From the NCBI RefSeq assembly GCF_963583255.1, contig NC_084815.1:3847056-3911055 (forward strand): DNA of 64,000 nucleotides, written 5' to 3'. The position numbers and the translations under genes were made by a program. The first letter of the stretch is position 1, and each line of letters starts with the position of its first letter. Shown one piece after another: positions 1 to 12,100 of this stretch. The notes under the pieces are model-generated. The model made no database searches and was not told where the DNA came from. It worked only from the letters and a program-made list of their open reading frames with translations. This DNA comes from Pyrus communis. Lineage: Eukaryota; Streptophyta; Magnoliopsida; Rosales; Rosaceae.

Positions 1-542
1 GGTCATATATGGGTTTTAAATAAATCCAATTAGCATCTTATTTTGCCGAGTCTGAATACAAGTCTATAAATTCAAATCAAATTTGATTCATAAGTCAAAC
101 TTGTGGAGTTTCAAATACACCGAAGGTTGCATCAAGGGAGGAAAATAAAAGCTCCTCTAAAACGTTGAATGCAACTCACGTGGACCTTACAAGCATGGGC
201 ACCGTTGACTGAAGATGGTGCAAGTAAACATGGAGGCACATCATGTGTGAAGACGATGCCGATATCGAATCCGTGGAGGACGTAAATCACTTCAAATACC
301 ATGAATACAAACCATCTCAATACACAAAGTTCGATGGACTTATGCTACGTTAAATTTAATGGATCAAATTTCCGAGGTGGCCAATGACACGAAGTCGCTC
401 CAAATATCAAAAGGCACGAAGCTGAAGAAAAGCCTCAAATGGCATGAAGTCGTATCAAATATCAAATGGCACGAAACGGCAACAAGTCTCAAATGGCACG
501 AAGCTGTGTATGAACAAGAAAAAATATGAAAATATGTAAATT
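1..542. other. Non-genic left edge with degenerate short repeats
   Basis: No gene is recognisable. Between about 365 and 510 a short phrase close to TCAAATGGCACGAAG recurs four or five times with changes, suggesting a decayed local tandem repeat. The only long open frame here (132-320, minus) has no recognisable domain and I treat it as chance. Confidence 0.4.
519..524 (-). terminator. Pol III T-run terminator of the tRNA-Gly gene
   Basis: Six consecutive T on the minus strand begin about 19 nt after the tRNA 3' end, the usual form of an RNA polymerase III stop. Confidence 0.7.
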
Positions 543-613
543 GCGTTTGCCGGGAGTCGAACCCGGGTCTATTGCTTGGAAGGCAATTATCCTAACCGTT
601 GGACTACAAACGC
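543..613 (-). tRNA. tRNA-Gly (anticodon UCC)
   Basis: The minus strand folds into a complete 71-nt cloverleaf. The acceptor arm GCGTTTG pairs with CAAACGC. The anticodon stem ATTGC/GCAAT encloses the loop CTTCCAA with anticodon TCC (glycine). The T arm is CCGGG-TTCGACT-CCCGG. Internal Pol III promoter boxes are visible: an A box like TAGTCCAACGG and a B box GGTTCGACTCC. There is no intron and no encoded CCA, as expected for a nuclear eukaryotic gene. A run of six T on the minus strand (plus-strand 519-524) lies just downstream and fits a Pol III terminator. Confidence 0.96.
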
Positions 614-1188
614 TTGACTTAACATTCTTTCAGATTGTCAGATAATATAATAATATTTTATGTTTATATGAGATAATATAATGATCATTGCCGAAGGAAA
701 TTTTGAAAGGCAGGTTTATAGGCTTTGTTCAAATGAATGTTAACTGAGATCTATAGGCCTTGTCCACTAAAATTCAGAGATAGACTAACTTAACAGAAAA
801 TTCTAAGATTTGATCGTCAAATTAAGTGGTTGTTCGACAACAAACAAACAAATTGTGTTTCTCTGTTAGGTAATTATCAATTGACATACTCATAGCTAAA
901 AAAGAACCATACACAACCGGCGCCCGGCCTACATAAGAGCTTAGCCCAACTAAAGGCATCATATTTCTCAATGTTCCATCCACACCCTTTTTGACACCAG
1001 ATTATTTTGGGTTAAAACTTGGAAATCATATGCTCATAAAAAACTTACCACACCCAAAGAACCACTCATAAAAAAACACAGTGGGAGTGGGAGATGACAA
1101 GAGAGTTCCCGCCAAGTTTGCCGTTGGTAAAAAAAGTGTGAAAGGGGGTGGCATCCAAAGAGTGCTCCCTCTTGTGCCAAAATCTCCC

Positions 1189-1197
1189 CTATAAAAA
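1189..1197 (+). promoter_or_regulatory. Probable TATA box of the FAR2-like gene
   Basis: CTATAAAAA lies about 330 bp upstream of the chosen start codon, followed by a strongly CT-rich stretch (1230-1300) typical of plant core promoters and leaders. A short upstream reading frame (ATG at 1424, stop 1478-1480, 18 codons) lies in the leader and might dampen translation, unless it sits in an unrecognised leader intron. I see no other certain cis element in 614-1500. Confidence 0.55.
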
Positions 1198-1518
1198 CCA
1201 ACCCCATTTCCACACATTCACCTAACTCCCATCTCACTCCTCCCTGCTCCCTCCTCCCTCCTCCCTCCTCATTCCACCCTCCCTTTCTCTCTCTAGAAAA
1301 TCAAGTTTGCAGAAACCATATCCAAACTACCAATATTTTTATCTCATCAAAATCTTAGGTGGTTTACTTGCTTCTTTTTCTCTTTTGGGATAGGAAGTGT
1401 TTAGATAGGGTTTCAACCCAACCATGCATTTTTTACTGCAACTTTTGTTTGTTATCCTCCTTTTTCCCTCTTTCATTTGATTAATTTGTGTTTTTCTTTT
1501 ACAATGTCATTGGCAGTG

Positions 1519-4324
1519 ATGGAAGCTGTGTTCCTCAACTCTTTCTCACCGCCGTCAGCAGTCGCGCCAGATAAAGTCTTGAGAGTGTGTGATCATAAGA
1601 GGAATTGGTGCTTGTTGAGGAGAAAAAAGAGTGTGGTGTTGTGCCAAGGGTCAAGTAGTGGCAATGTTGTAAAGACTGGCGGGTTTTCTTCTGCGGCAGT
1701 GAGGGATGCCGGAAGCCTGGTTTTGACTCCGAATGATCAGAAGAGCCCGAAAGAGAGCAACATCGCAGTGAAGGATTTGGTGCCTTTTGGTGGCTCATCG
1801 TCCTCCTCTTTGGTGGAGATGCATGATGGCATTGGAATTGTAAAATTTCTTAGAGGAAAAGGGTTTTTCATAACTGGTGCAACCGGGTTTCTAGCAAAAG
1901 GTAAGAACTTTCTACTAAATACAGACAGAATCATACTTTTGATGTTTTTTTTTTCTTTGTTTAAGTTTGATCTCTTCTGATGTGTTGTGTACATTTATGT
2001 TGTTCTTTTTTGTTAAAAACATCTAGTTCTTATCGAGAAGATATTAAGGACAGCGCCGGATGTGGGGAAGATATTTCTATTGATCAAGGCAAGAAACAAG
2101 GAAGCTGCAATGGAAAGATTAAAAACTGAAGTATGTTTTTCTCTAATCTATTTATTTTTCTTCTATTTCGTTGCTCTTTCAACTCTGATGTGCACGGTTG
2201 TTATTGTGTAGATCATAAATGCAGAGCTTTTCAAGTGTCTAAGACAAACTTACGGAAAATCTTATCAATCCTTCATGTTAAGCAAGCTAGTTCCTGTGGT
2301 AGGAAATGTGTGTGAATCAGATCTTGGCATAGAAGATGATGTAGCCGGTTTGATTGCGAAAGAAGTTGATGTAATTGTAAATTCTGCAGCCAACACTACA
2401 TTTCATGAAAGGTCAAATGGCCTTTTACATCCGAAGTTTCTCATTTCTTCGCTACATGTATACGAATTCCTCCTAAAAATTGAGTTCGGATTGTGATATA
2501 TTTTCGCACCGTTTTGTTTTTCAGATATGATGTAGCTATAGATATAAACACAAAAGGACCTTGCCACCTTATGGCCTTCGCAAAGAAGTGCAAGAAACTT
2601 AAGCTCTTCCTGCAAGTTTCGACCGGTAAGTAGCAGAAAGCTGGGATTTCTTCTATGGAACTGCTTTTGCCAACTCGAATTTTAACTAAGGATTGATGCT
2701 TTTGTCCTCTCATTTTCAGCTTATGTTAATGGACAAAGGCAAGGGAGAATTATGGAAAAGCCATTTTATATTGGCGAAAGCATAGCGGGCGAAAGTCACA
2801 TATCTGAAACCCCACCAGGATTTTTTTCCCTTGATGTCGAAAATGAAATAAAATTGGCTTTGGATTCCAAGGGAGCTTATGAAAACAATGAGGTTGGTCA
2901 AAAGATGAAAGAGTTGGGTTTAGAAAGGTAATGGCTTCAACTTTTTAACATGACAAAACTAAGATCTGAATTAGATTGATTATTGTTTTAACATTACAAA
3001 ACTGTCATCCAATCAGGGCACGAAAGTACGGATGGCAAGATACGTACGTGTTCACCAAGGCAATGGGGGAAATGATGATTGATAACATGAGAGGTGACAT
3101 ACCGGTAGTCATAATCCGGCCTAGTGTCATCGAAAGCACTTGCAAAGAGCCATTTCCTGGTTGGATGGAAGGAAATAGGTACATCTTAATTGTGTAGTTT
3201 ACCTTGAAACAGAAACGTCGTTTACATTTTTCAGATTTACATCAGCTTTGACATAAACCTCTGCTGTTCCGATTTTCGCAGGATGATGGATCCAATAGTT
3301 TTGTACTATGGAAAAGGGCAGCTCACAGGTTTTCTAGTCGATCCAAATGGAGTACTCGATGTGGTAATGACTAGTTTTCTTTTCTTAAATTTGCCCTTAG
3401 GCATGGTTGGTTGATTTTATGACATTGACATGGAGAAATATGTACCACCTATACATGTACACACAAACATGTATGTATATGTGTGTATCACATGTTCATT
3501 CACTGAATTTTAGTTGCAAATTGGCATGACATGCTAGCAGGTTCCAGCAGACATGGTTGCTAACGCAATGTTGGCGGCGATTGCAAATCATGGAATGGCT
3601 CAGAAACAAGACATAAACATCTACCAGATTACTTCGTCAGTTGCAAACCCCTTGGATTTCCAAGAACTGAGCGAACTGCTCTATGAGCATTACAACTCCT
3701 CGCCGTGCAAGGACGCGAAAGGCAGGCCAATCCAAGTTCCATCGATGAAACTCTTCAGCTCGATGGAAGATTTCTCTGCTCACATTTGGAGAGATGCCCT
3801 CCAACGAAGCGGATTGACAGCGTTGTCTTCCTCGAACGGGAAGCTGTCTCAGAAGCTAGAAATGATTTGCAGAAAATCAGTTGAGCAAGCAAAGTACTTG
3901 GCTGGCATTTATGAGCCATATACTTTCTATGGTGGAAGGTATGATACTGCATTGAATCTTTTGATATATTCTAAACTACTCTGATTAACGGGAAGGAGAT
4001 CAAACTCAAGTGCAAGGGAAGCACACTCCGACTGGCCCAATCCACTCAAGCAGTGTGCTCCCCTATGCACCTACATACGAATTCTCCGTAGTTTAAGTTG
4101 GATTAAAATATCGCTCGAGTAAAAGAAAAACACGTGAATTTTAATTAATAAATTGGTGCAGGTTTGACAACAGCAACACTCAGAGACTGATGGAGAGGAT
4201 GTCAGAGGAAGAAAAGAGGAAGTTTGGATTTGATGTTGGAAGCATAGATTGGAAGGAGTATATTACAAATGTTCATATTCCAGGTCTTAAGAGGCACGTC
4301 TTGAAGGGCAGAGGGGGTTTGTAG
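1519..4324 (+). CDS. FAR2 (MS2): Fatty acyl-CoA/ACP reductase, plastid, MALE STERILITY 2 type
   Basis: Nine exons: 1519-1900, 2027-2130, 2212-2411, 2525-2625, 2720-2927, 3017-3178, 3282-3363, 3541-3938 and 4162-4324. All have GT..AG introns and give 599 aa (about 616 in Arabidopsis). Visible are an N-terminal Ser-rich plastid-transit-like region (about 110 residues), a Rossmann dinucleotide motif TGATGFLAK, the SDR-type active-site pair in [11 protein letters not shown] (Tyr and Lys), and a C-terminal FAR_C domain. The MS2 family reduces plastid palmitoyl-ACP to C16 alcohol with NADPH for sporopollenin of the pollen wall, mainly in the anther tapetum; I infer the same role. The start MEAVF at 1519 matches my recollection that MS2 proteins begin with MEA; an in-frame ATG at 1504 would add five residues. 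It has no place in the conserved block to its right. Confidence 0.95.
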
Positions 4325-5177
4325 CTCAAACAAAATGCTGCCTCCCTTGTGGCCCTAATCAAAACATCTCAAGCCATGCAACTAATTTGTAATAAGCCAA
4401 ATATTATTTTCCATTTTTCTCTTTTTCTTCTTTTTAATTAGCCTATAAATCTGGTGGGAGGGAAGGTGCAAAAAAGAAGTGTTGCCTTCTCTCTCCCAGT
4501 GTACTCTATTTCATTAAACTTCTATGATGCAAGAAAGAAATAGAACTGTTCGATCACAAATTCTAGAAAGACCGTCTCACTACGAGCAGTATTATATTAT
4601 TCGTGTCATTGACGCCTCGTTAAATCTTAAAGGTTTTAAATTTATAAACATAGAAGATCATCAATATAATTTGTAAATTGTAATACAATAATGATTCAAA
4701 GTTAAAAGATGACATAATATATTTTTTTTTCTAATTTTACAACTGACGTTCAAAATATTTGAACTCACAATCTCCTTGGTTTTGATTATAAATTTTTTTA
4801 ATAATAAATTATTAGTTTGGTAATATTTTTTGTCAAATGATAAATTTGTTAAGTTAAATGTTAAATTAGAGAGGTTTAAACTATGCTGTGACGGGAGAGT
4901 AACACTAGGGCCACTTGTATTAGTTTGGCAAATATTTGGCAACATTTTGGAAAGTGGGACGTTCTTTCCTATGCGGAAGACATTTCTCTGCCAGTCAAAA
5001 TCTAACTACAATTGTCCAACGAACAAATTGTTTTGCCAAATCCAATTCCTACCGTTTGTTTTCAATTTCGGTTTCTTTGACTTGAACAGGGAAAGAAAAA
5101 GAGAAGGTTCGGTTTTCTTTGTTTTCTGCGACTCTCATAGTCTCCTCCTTGTTCTTCTTCTCTCAGAGACAGAGAAC

Positions 5178-5213
<36 letters not shown>

Positions 5214-5224
5214 GAGAGAAGGGA
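4325..5224. other. Intergenic: FAR2 3' end and phosphatase promoter/leader
   Basis: The left part holds the FAR2-like 3' UTR and AT-rich sequence. The right part is the presumed promoter and leader of the phosphatase gene. A perfect GA run of about 15 units (5181-5210) sits 15 bases before its start codon. No further gene is seen; open frames across the GA run are by-products of the dinucleotide repeat. Confidence 0.6.
5181..5210 (+). repeat. (GA)15 microsatellite in 5' leader
   Basis: An uninterrupted GA dinucleotide run lies just upstream of the phosphatase start codon. GA/CT runs in plant leaders are common, can bind GAGA-binding BBR/BPC proteins and are often length-polymorphic. Any regulatory role is inference. 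Confidence 0.9.
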
Positions 5225-8048
5225 ATGGAAGGCATAGCAGTGTGGCAAGGGGCAACACTGTGCGGGATTGTATCCTGGATGATAATAGCTTCATATCTCG
5301 ATGTGACCCGAAAGCTTCGATCTTTCCTGCAACCATGGGTGGTCCACCATGTCACCGCCGGCACTCCTCTCATCCTCCAAATCCAGGTTTCCCACCTTCA
5401 AATCCAATCCGGCCCAGATGATCATTTCTCTTCTGTTCCATCAAATTTCAATTTTTATTTGACTTTTTCAATTTTTTGGATTTGGGTTTTTGTTGGGTTT
5501 TTTGCAGAATTACCAGCATAGATTCTTGGATGCTTTCTTCTCTGCCTTGTCATGTGTTGTTTCTGTGCCATTTTACACTGCTTTTCTTCCTTTGCTTTTC
5601 TGGGTAAGCTTTTTCTTCTTACTTTAATGGTGAATTTTGGTTCCTGTGGTTGTTAATATGCCATTTTTGAGCTGTATGTTTGTTGTGTTAATCGACATTC
5701 TGAGAATTCTTGTCGTTGTTGCTTTTCGTTGACGGTTTTTAGAGCGGGCATGGAAAATTGGCTAGACAAATGACTCTGCTGATGGCTTTCTGTGATTATA
5801 TGGGGAACTGCATAAAGGTAATCACTTCTTTCTTACTGTTTAGTTTTTGTATTCGGTAAGTGCTTTAGTTTCTGGTATCAAGCTATATATTTTTCGGCTT
5901 TGTGTGTTTATAGGATGTGGTATCAGCTCCTAGACCTCGTTGCCCACCCGTTAGAAGAATAACCGCTACGAAAGATGAGGAAGATAATGCCTTGGAATAT
6001 GGATTGCCATCTTCTCACACTCTAAACACAGTTTGCTTATCAGGGTATCTACTTTTCTTCTTGTCCATGCAGCTTGTTTTTCAAGCATAAATTTTTTTGC
6101 AGAGCTAATGGTAAATTGTTTCAATTTTAATTAAAAGGTTATAAACTGTGTGTTGCTGGATCTTGATTTTGAACATATATTCTGAATGAATCGGGACAGT
6201 TGGTTTCACGCTTATTTCCCCAAGCTCTCGATTTATCAATTTGAGGCAAAACTTGTGTTATTCAAGACTAACTAGCATTTTAGCCATGAATCGTCAAAAC
6301 GTGCATCAGAAAGCCAAGCGCATGCTGTATGAATTACTGTCATGTATGTACTAATCGTTTGCTCTTGGGTTAGGGGTTTCCAGATTCCTTTTGCATTACA
6401 TCCTATCGTATGCTCAGAATGAAGATGCCCATGTTAAAATTGCTGGCTTGGCTCTTGTTTGCTTGCTTGTGGGTTTCATTGGTTTAGGTGAGTTTATCTT
6501 TTTCTATGATTTGTCTACAGCTTGTTTATATTTATTGTTTAATCCCGAAGCTAACTTGTGTTTTATTGATAGGAAGAATTTATCTTGGCATGCACAGTTC
6601 TATTGATATCATAAGTGGCCTTGCTATTGGATTGGTGATTCTTTGGTTCTGGCTCAGTGTTCACAAATATGTTGACAGTTTTGTAGTCTCGGGACAAAAT
6701 GGTAAGCACACTACAAATCATTTAACTCGTATATTGTGGTTGAAACAACCTATAGCACAAACCTAAGCGTTTAAAGAACTTAATAATGCAAGAAGAGAGT
6801 CCAACAGTCAGGTGGGAGCCCAAAGGTGGTGAGCATGAAAAATACACAGATACGACCACCCCATGCTCTCTTGCAAGTCAGAATTTGGAATACGGAAGCT
6901 TTCAGAAGGTGTTACCAACCTTACAAAGCATTCTGTGAGTATCCTTGTAGGACTGAAATAAGCATGGAACTCGGTCTGATACATGAGATACATGCATCCG
7001 ACATGGATAAAAGGTTTCTAGAAATGCTTTCAGTATCATGTTAGAGCAAGGATGGGACAAATTGTTCTATCTAATGCCGAACCGCCCCTTCAGAAACTGG
7101 GGCCTCTAGGAACCTTGAAGTCATAAGTTGGACAATGTTTGGGGTGCACCAAAGTTGTACTATCAAACAATTATTGCGATTAAAGCAGAATGCAGAAACA
7201 TGAACCTTTTTAAACATATTTTGTGATAAGTAGAATGTTCCTCAACACTCTTGGAATTGCAATGAGAAATCGGTTATAGAAAATTGGAAATTATAACTTG
7301 TAAAGTCTGTATCTGTATGTAATCTTAATGCACACTGTTTGTATTGCAGTTACATCCTTTTGGGCTGCCCTAAGCTTGATACTGCTTTTTGCTTATCCAA
7401 CTCCTGAGTTCCCAACTCCAAGTTTTGAGTACCACACAGCCTTCAACGGTGTTGCGTTAGGAATTGTAAGTAATCGACTTAACATCAGAATTGTAATTGT
7501 TGCTAAATTTGCATATTCGTTTACGATTACACAAGCATTATCTTATCAGGCAATTTTTATATTATCATGTTAATATACTCAGGCTACTATTTTCCGCCCC
7601 CGTAATGTTCATAACTAAAAACAACAATGTTATCCAGGTATCTGGGGTCCAGCAGACGTACCATCAGTTCCACCATGAAGCCGTTCCACGTGTATTTACA
7701 TCACAATTGACCGCCCCTGGCTTTATCGGAAGAATGCTTGTGGGAATTCCGACCATACTTATCGTGAAGTTCTGTAGCAAAGCTCTTGCCAAATGGATTC
7801 TTCCAGTGCTAGCCAACACCCTCGGTATCCCAATAAGATCAACCACTTACATCGCATCGCTAAAGGGATCGAGTGATGGCAAAAAATCAGATGGTTTGAA
7901 GCAATCGGGTTATGTCCAAAAGCTGTTCATTTTCTCCAGCCAAGAATCGTTCGACGTTGATACAGGTATAAGATTCCTTCAATATGCCGGCCTGGCATGG
8001 TCCGTTGTCGATCTTGTTCCTTCCCTTTTCTCTCATCTAAGATTGTAG
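5225..8048 (+). CDS. LPPD (SPP1): Lipid phosphate phosphatase delta / long-chain-base-1-phosphate phosphatase
   Basis: Eight exons: 5225-5386, 5508-5603, 5743-5817, 5914-6044, 6384-6487, 6573-6701, 7350-7465 and 7638-8048. All phases match and give 407 aa (about 416 in Arabidopsis SPP1). It is a multi-span PAP2-superfamily membrane enzyme. The three catalytic motifs are present: K-x6-RP in KDVVSAPRPRCP, PSSH in YGLPSSHTLN, and the R-x5-H-x3-D box in GRIYLGMHSSIDIISG with catalytic His. Family members sit in the ER and remove phosphate from sphingoid-base 1-phosphates, affecting ABA/stomatal signalling; that substrate is inferred. The acceptor at 6383/6384 was chosen because it alone keeps the frame into FLLHYIL. 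It is convergent with the PP2A gene. Confidence 0.95.
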
Positions 8049-9105
8049 GTAATGCTTCATTATTCATATTATTAGAATATGCACTTGCAATTTTCCAAAT
8101 GGAAAGATGCTCTCTGTCCGGTTTTGTTAAATGTGTATATTGAAGTAATGAAACAAATTGATTTTGCTGTTTCCATGGAAACACTTATGAAGAGTTGCAC
8201 GAATTTTCGTTCAATTCGGCTCTCATTTGAGAGCTGCAAACATTTGAAGTTACAGTAATGAATATGGTAAGGGTGTTGCAACTGTTGTAACAACGCGCTA
8301 TTCCTATTAATTTGTTTGTAAAAACGCTATATTCCTATTAATCAGGGGCACATGCTCTTAACTACTTAAGCTACAAACTCCGGTGTTGGCTATCTTCAAA
8401 CGAAACCATTTTGAACGCTTTCCTCGCAATGCCATACTGTCATGCAGTGACCCCAGCACTCAAAGCTCTTTGTTCGACACGTCTGTATCCTTCAAAGTTC
8501 AGAGCCTTGAAGTACAAGATAAACTAAACATCTCCCAATGAAGAAACAGCTGCGGAAGAGTAATCTACAAAACAAGCACTAGGATTTTCACAAGAAGACC
8601 ATGTGCAATGGCTTAAAAAGTGCACGGGCACAGCGAGAACCGAAGGACATTCAAGATCCAGCGGTGTTGTCCAAGTGGGTGAGCAAAACAAGTATGAGCA
8701 CAAAAAACCATGACATTGCAAAAACATTGAGTAATCGAAGAAAAGAGCAAAACATCCACTAATAATAAAGTCCCATGCACACCCATGGGAAGGGTGAGCA
8801 AAACGTACAAGGCGAAAAAGAAAAACGAAAATACAAAAACGAAAGGGACATCCACACCTTCAGCTGCTGGATATGATACAATAATTACGGTGAGTCAACA
8901 GCTAGGCGAACTATTCGATGGGAAATCCAGCAACGTTCTAGTGTAAGACAAATCAGCAGGCACCTTACCTGTGTATTTTACATCGGTCTTGGAATCCTAT
9001 GACCTAGATTGCAAACCCAACAGTCATCTTGTGCAAAAACAATGTGCTACCCCAATCGTGGAAGAGTGGAAGAACCACAAAATAAATGACACCAATGCAG
9101 TAGTT
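8049..9105. other. Convergent intergenic region (phosphatase / PP2A 3' UTRs)
   Basis: About 1.06 kb separates two genes that point at each other, so it should hold both 3' UTRs. I see no conserved open frame or RNA gene. A short near-duplicate (CGCTATTCCTATTAAT and a 2-bp longer copy) lies at about 8296-8342. Confidence 0.55.
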
Positions 9106-12100
9106 TCAAAGAAAGTAATCGGGTGTTCTACGGGTAACATCTGGCTCTCCTCTCCTCGGAGCTGGCTCAAACTGCAAAAACGTAAAGCATATTTTGAAGC
9201 ACTTGCAAAATTTATCAAACTGTGCCTTACCACTTATTACTTACGACCCTGTGTGTGTGAGTGAGTGAGAGAGTGGGGGAGACAGAGAATGAACACCTGA
9301 ATGAAGGTATGGCCCCTGCAGTCATCGACTTCTAAAACAGAAGCCATGTTCCCGCAGCGATAGCAATAATTAGGTGCACTAAATATAGTAACCACCTTTT
9401 GTTCCTGTCCAAACAAAACAACGTTATATAAATCAACCTCATCCACTGTGTACCAAAGTAGACAATAAAATATCCCCATTTTACAGATAAAAAAATTACA
9501 TGTGCCCAGTTGAATCCATCCATGACCAACTGATGAGCTCTTGCAATCAACTTTAAACTGTTTGTATGATTAAACTGTTCAGATATATCCTGCAAAAAGG
9601 AATTGAGTACTTTGACCAGTAAGAACTACAAATTCCACAATGCAAACATCATATACTATGTTAAGACGTCAATAGAACTCTGGGCAGTGTAATATCTTCA
9701 AAAATAAGAGTCCAACGAAATATTGATGTTACCTGGCCAAAAGTATATCCTGCACCACGAGGCGAAATACCCCAACCACATCGGTCATCTGGGTCGGACC
9801 ATAACAGATCACACATCGGCCCTTCATGTGGAACCTCTTGAACACGATCAAAATTCCTTATGTTATCAAGGTTTTCAATTGAAGGGGACAATCCACCATG
9901 CAGGCAAAATATTTCTGACTCGACCTAAGAAGGAGAAATAAGCACATAGGAGTATCATAATAGGAAATTCACAGAAGTATTTCAGGAAGGCAAACTGAGA
10001 CTTGTTCACTATCCACACTATTATTACAGTGAGGAGCCCATCAATGAGTAAAAGTGAGTCTAAACAAGCAGCAAACAAACAGGATCGGCTCAAATTTTAT
10101 AAAGAAATAATCTGAAAAAGGTACATCTCTCCTAATTTTTATCTTCTATCAAGATTCAAGAATGTTAGTACTTGCAGTGTTTTGAACTACCGTTATTCTT
10201 CTCTAACACGGAAAAACATCTTGAAGAGTTGTCCATTAATTACTAAAGTGTGCTTAATAAATGAGCAAGGTGAAATTAAATTACAGAAAACCACAAAAGC
10301 AACTCATAGAAATTTATTCCATTTATGAAAATCATCATTCCATCCGTATCCAAAGTAGTAACACATCATTTGATAGCAACCAAATACTCACCAATGCTGT
10401 CAGTGGAAAGTAGTCAAAAAGGTCAGTGAAGATCTTCCAAACATTGGCATTGCCATACCTGTAAGTGAATAATCAGACAATGCACTGTCATTGATTTGCC
10501 AGAGGAGCTAGAAGCAGATTGCTCTACATGCATAAATTGTTGGAAACCGCCACATAAACTACAATTTAATCTAAAACGCTAAAATACGACAAACTAAAAC
10601 AATCTTTACATCACAATAGTAGATTGAAATGCCAAACCAGTACCCAAATGACGAACAAACAAGAGGCCTTAAGAGAATGATACAGAAGTGAAAGTCCATC
10701 AAGAGTGATAACCTCATGCTCTATTGCATCAGGTGTCAAACCATGCCACAAACACATACAGACTACAGTAGGAAGGATTCAGCATAATCTAATAGAGGCT
10801 TCAAAAACTGCAGTGTCCTGTAATTATAAGAACTCAAGACTTCACATCTTGTTGAGATGATGATAAGAAACAAACCGAATGTTTTAAAGAGAAGCAGTTC
10901 CTGACGGAGTGTTTCAAGCAATATTATGGCTAAAAAGCATCTCGATAACATATATATGCAATACATTAATATTAATATCTTCGATAAGGTCTTGCATAAT
11001 TTGTGAGCTAGCACACCAGTTGGTTTGTTTATCATGCATAAAGCTTATGCTAACCAGGAGAATAAAAATTTCATAAACCTTGATTGGAGTAGTACTAATA
11101 TGCCTTCTATTGTAAAAATGAAATGGTACTAATATTCCCTCAATCGATGAAATGGTACTAATATTCCTTCAATTGACCTCAGTCCAAGGCAGAAAAAGTA
11201 TTCAGACTCGCATGGAGTTTACATCCAGAGATGGGGTAGTAACTCCAAGGGACTTTAGCAAGTATTCATACTTGCTTGTTTGAGTCTTACTGTCCCATAA
11301 TGAGTCCAATAGTTCCTAAGTTTCAATCCTTTTTTTATTTGGTTTAACTAATGTAATTCCCCTTCTCCAATACCAATCATTTGTGGTTATGGATGTTTTC
11401 ATGCTTCCAACATGAAAGTAGTTACAAAACCATATCCATTGACACAGGCGTTCAAGGTAAGCAGTATTTTCAAAACATGGTTATTTAGCGTGCAGAATAC
11501 TCACTTTCGGAGACATTCATCATAAAACCCATAAACCTGAGTAATCTGTGAAAAAAAAAAAAGAAACGAGTACGAAGTTATAAACCACCATAATGATTCC
11601 AGATCAATGTTCCAGCACAATTTAAACTTCACAAATGCAGGGTAAATTACAATGTTGTAAAAAACCAGCATTCAACTAAAAAATGAAAAGAAATTTGAAT
11701 TTTGAACAGAATATCCTTTTGTTTTCTACAGGCTCAATATTAGTTGTAACCAAAATAAACAAAACATTAGCACATTTGCAGAAAGCAAAATGAAATCAGA
11801 CAACATAAAATGGCGAAAGGTAAAATACCTGGCGACTTTCATGGTTTCCTCTGAGAATAGTGATTCGCTGAGGATAATGCACTTTCAGAGCCACTAAGAG
11901 CTGGATGAATAAAATAGCCATTATCAGCAATAAATTTTGAAAGTCTAAAACAATAAAAAATTGCTAAACAAATTTCAGATGCCATGCATATTAAAGGAGG
12001 AATAATCCAGTTTCATCCTAAGCCGGTCAAAGTTGCCATTTGAAACAATTTGGTTTTGGCCCCTAAAAGAACTGTCTAGCCAAATTGTGACCGACACCCT

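Noticed and set aside
1477..1518. Earlier start for the FAR2-like protein at 1477
   Set aside because: The codon there is TTG. The first ATGs are 1504 and 1519, and 1519 fits the family start.
4830..5421. Open frames across the GA microsatellite upstream of the phosphatase
   Set aside because: Runs of Arg-Glu from GA repeats; low complexity and overlapping the leader and first exon of the real gene.
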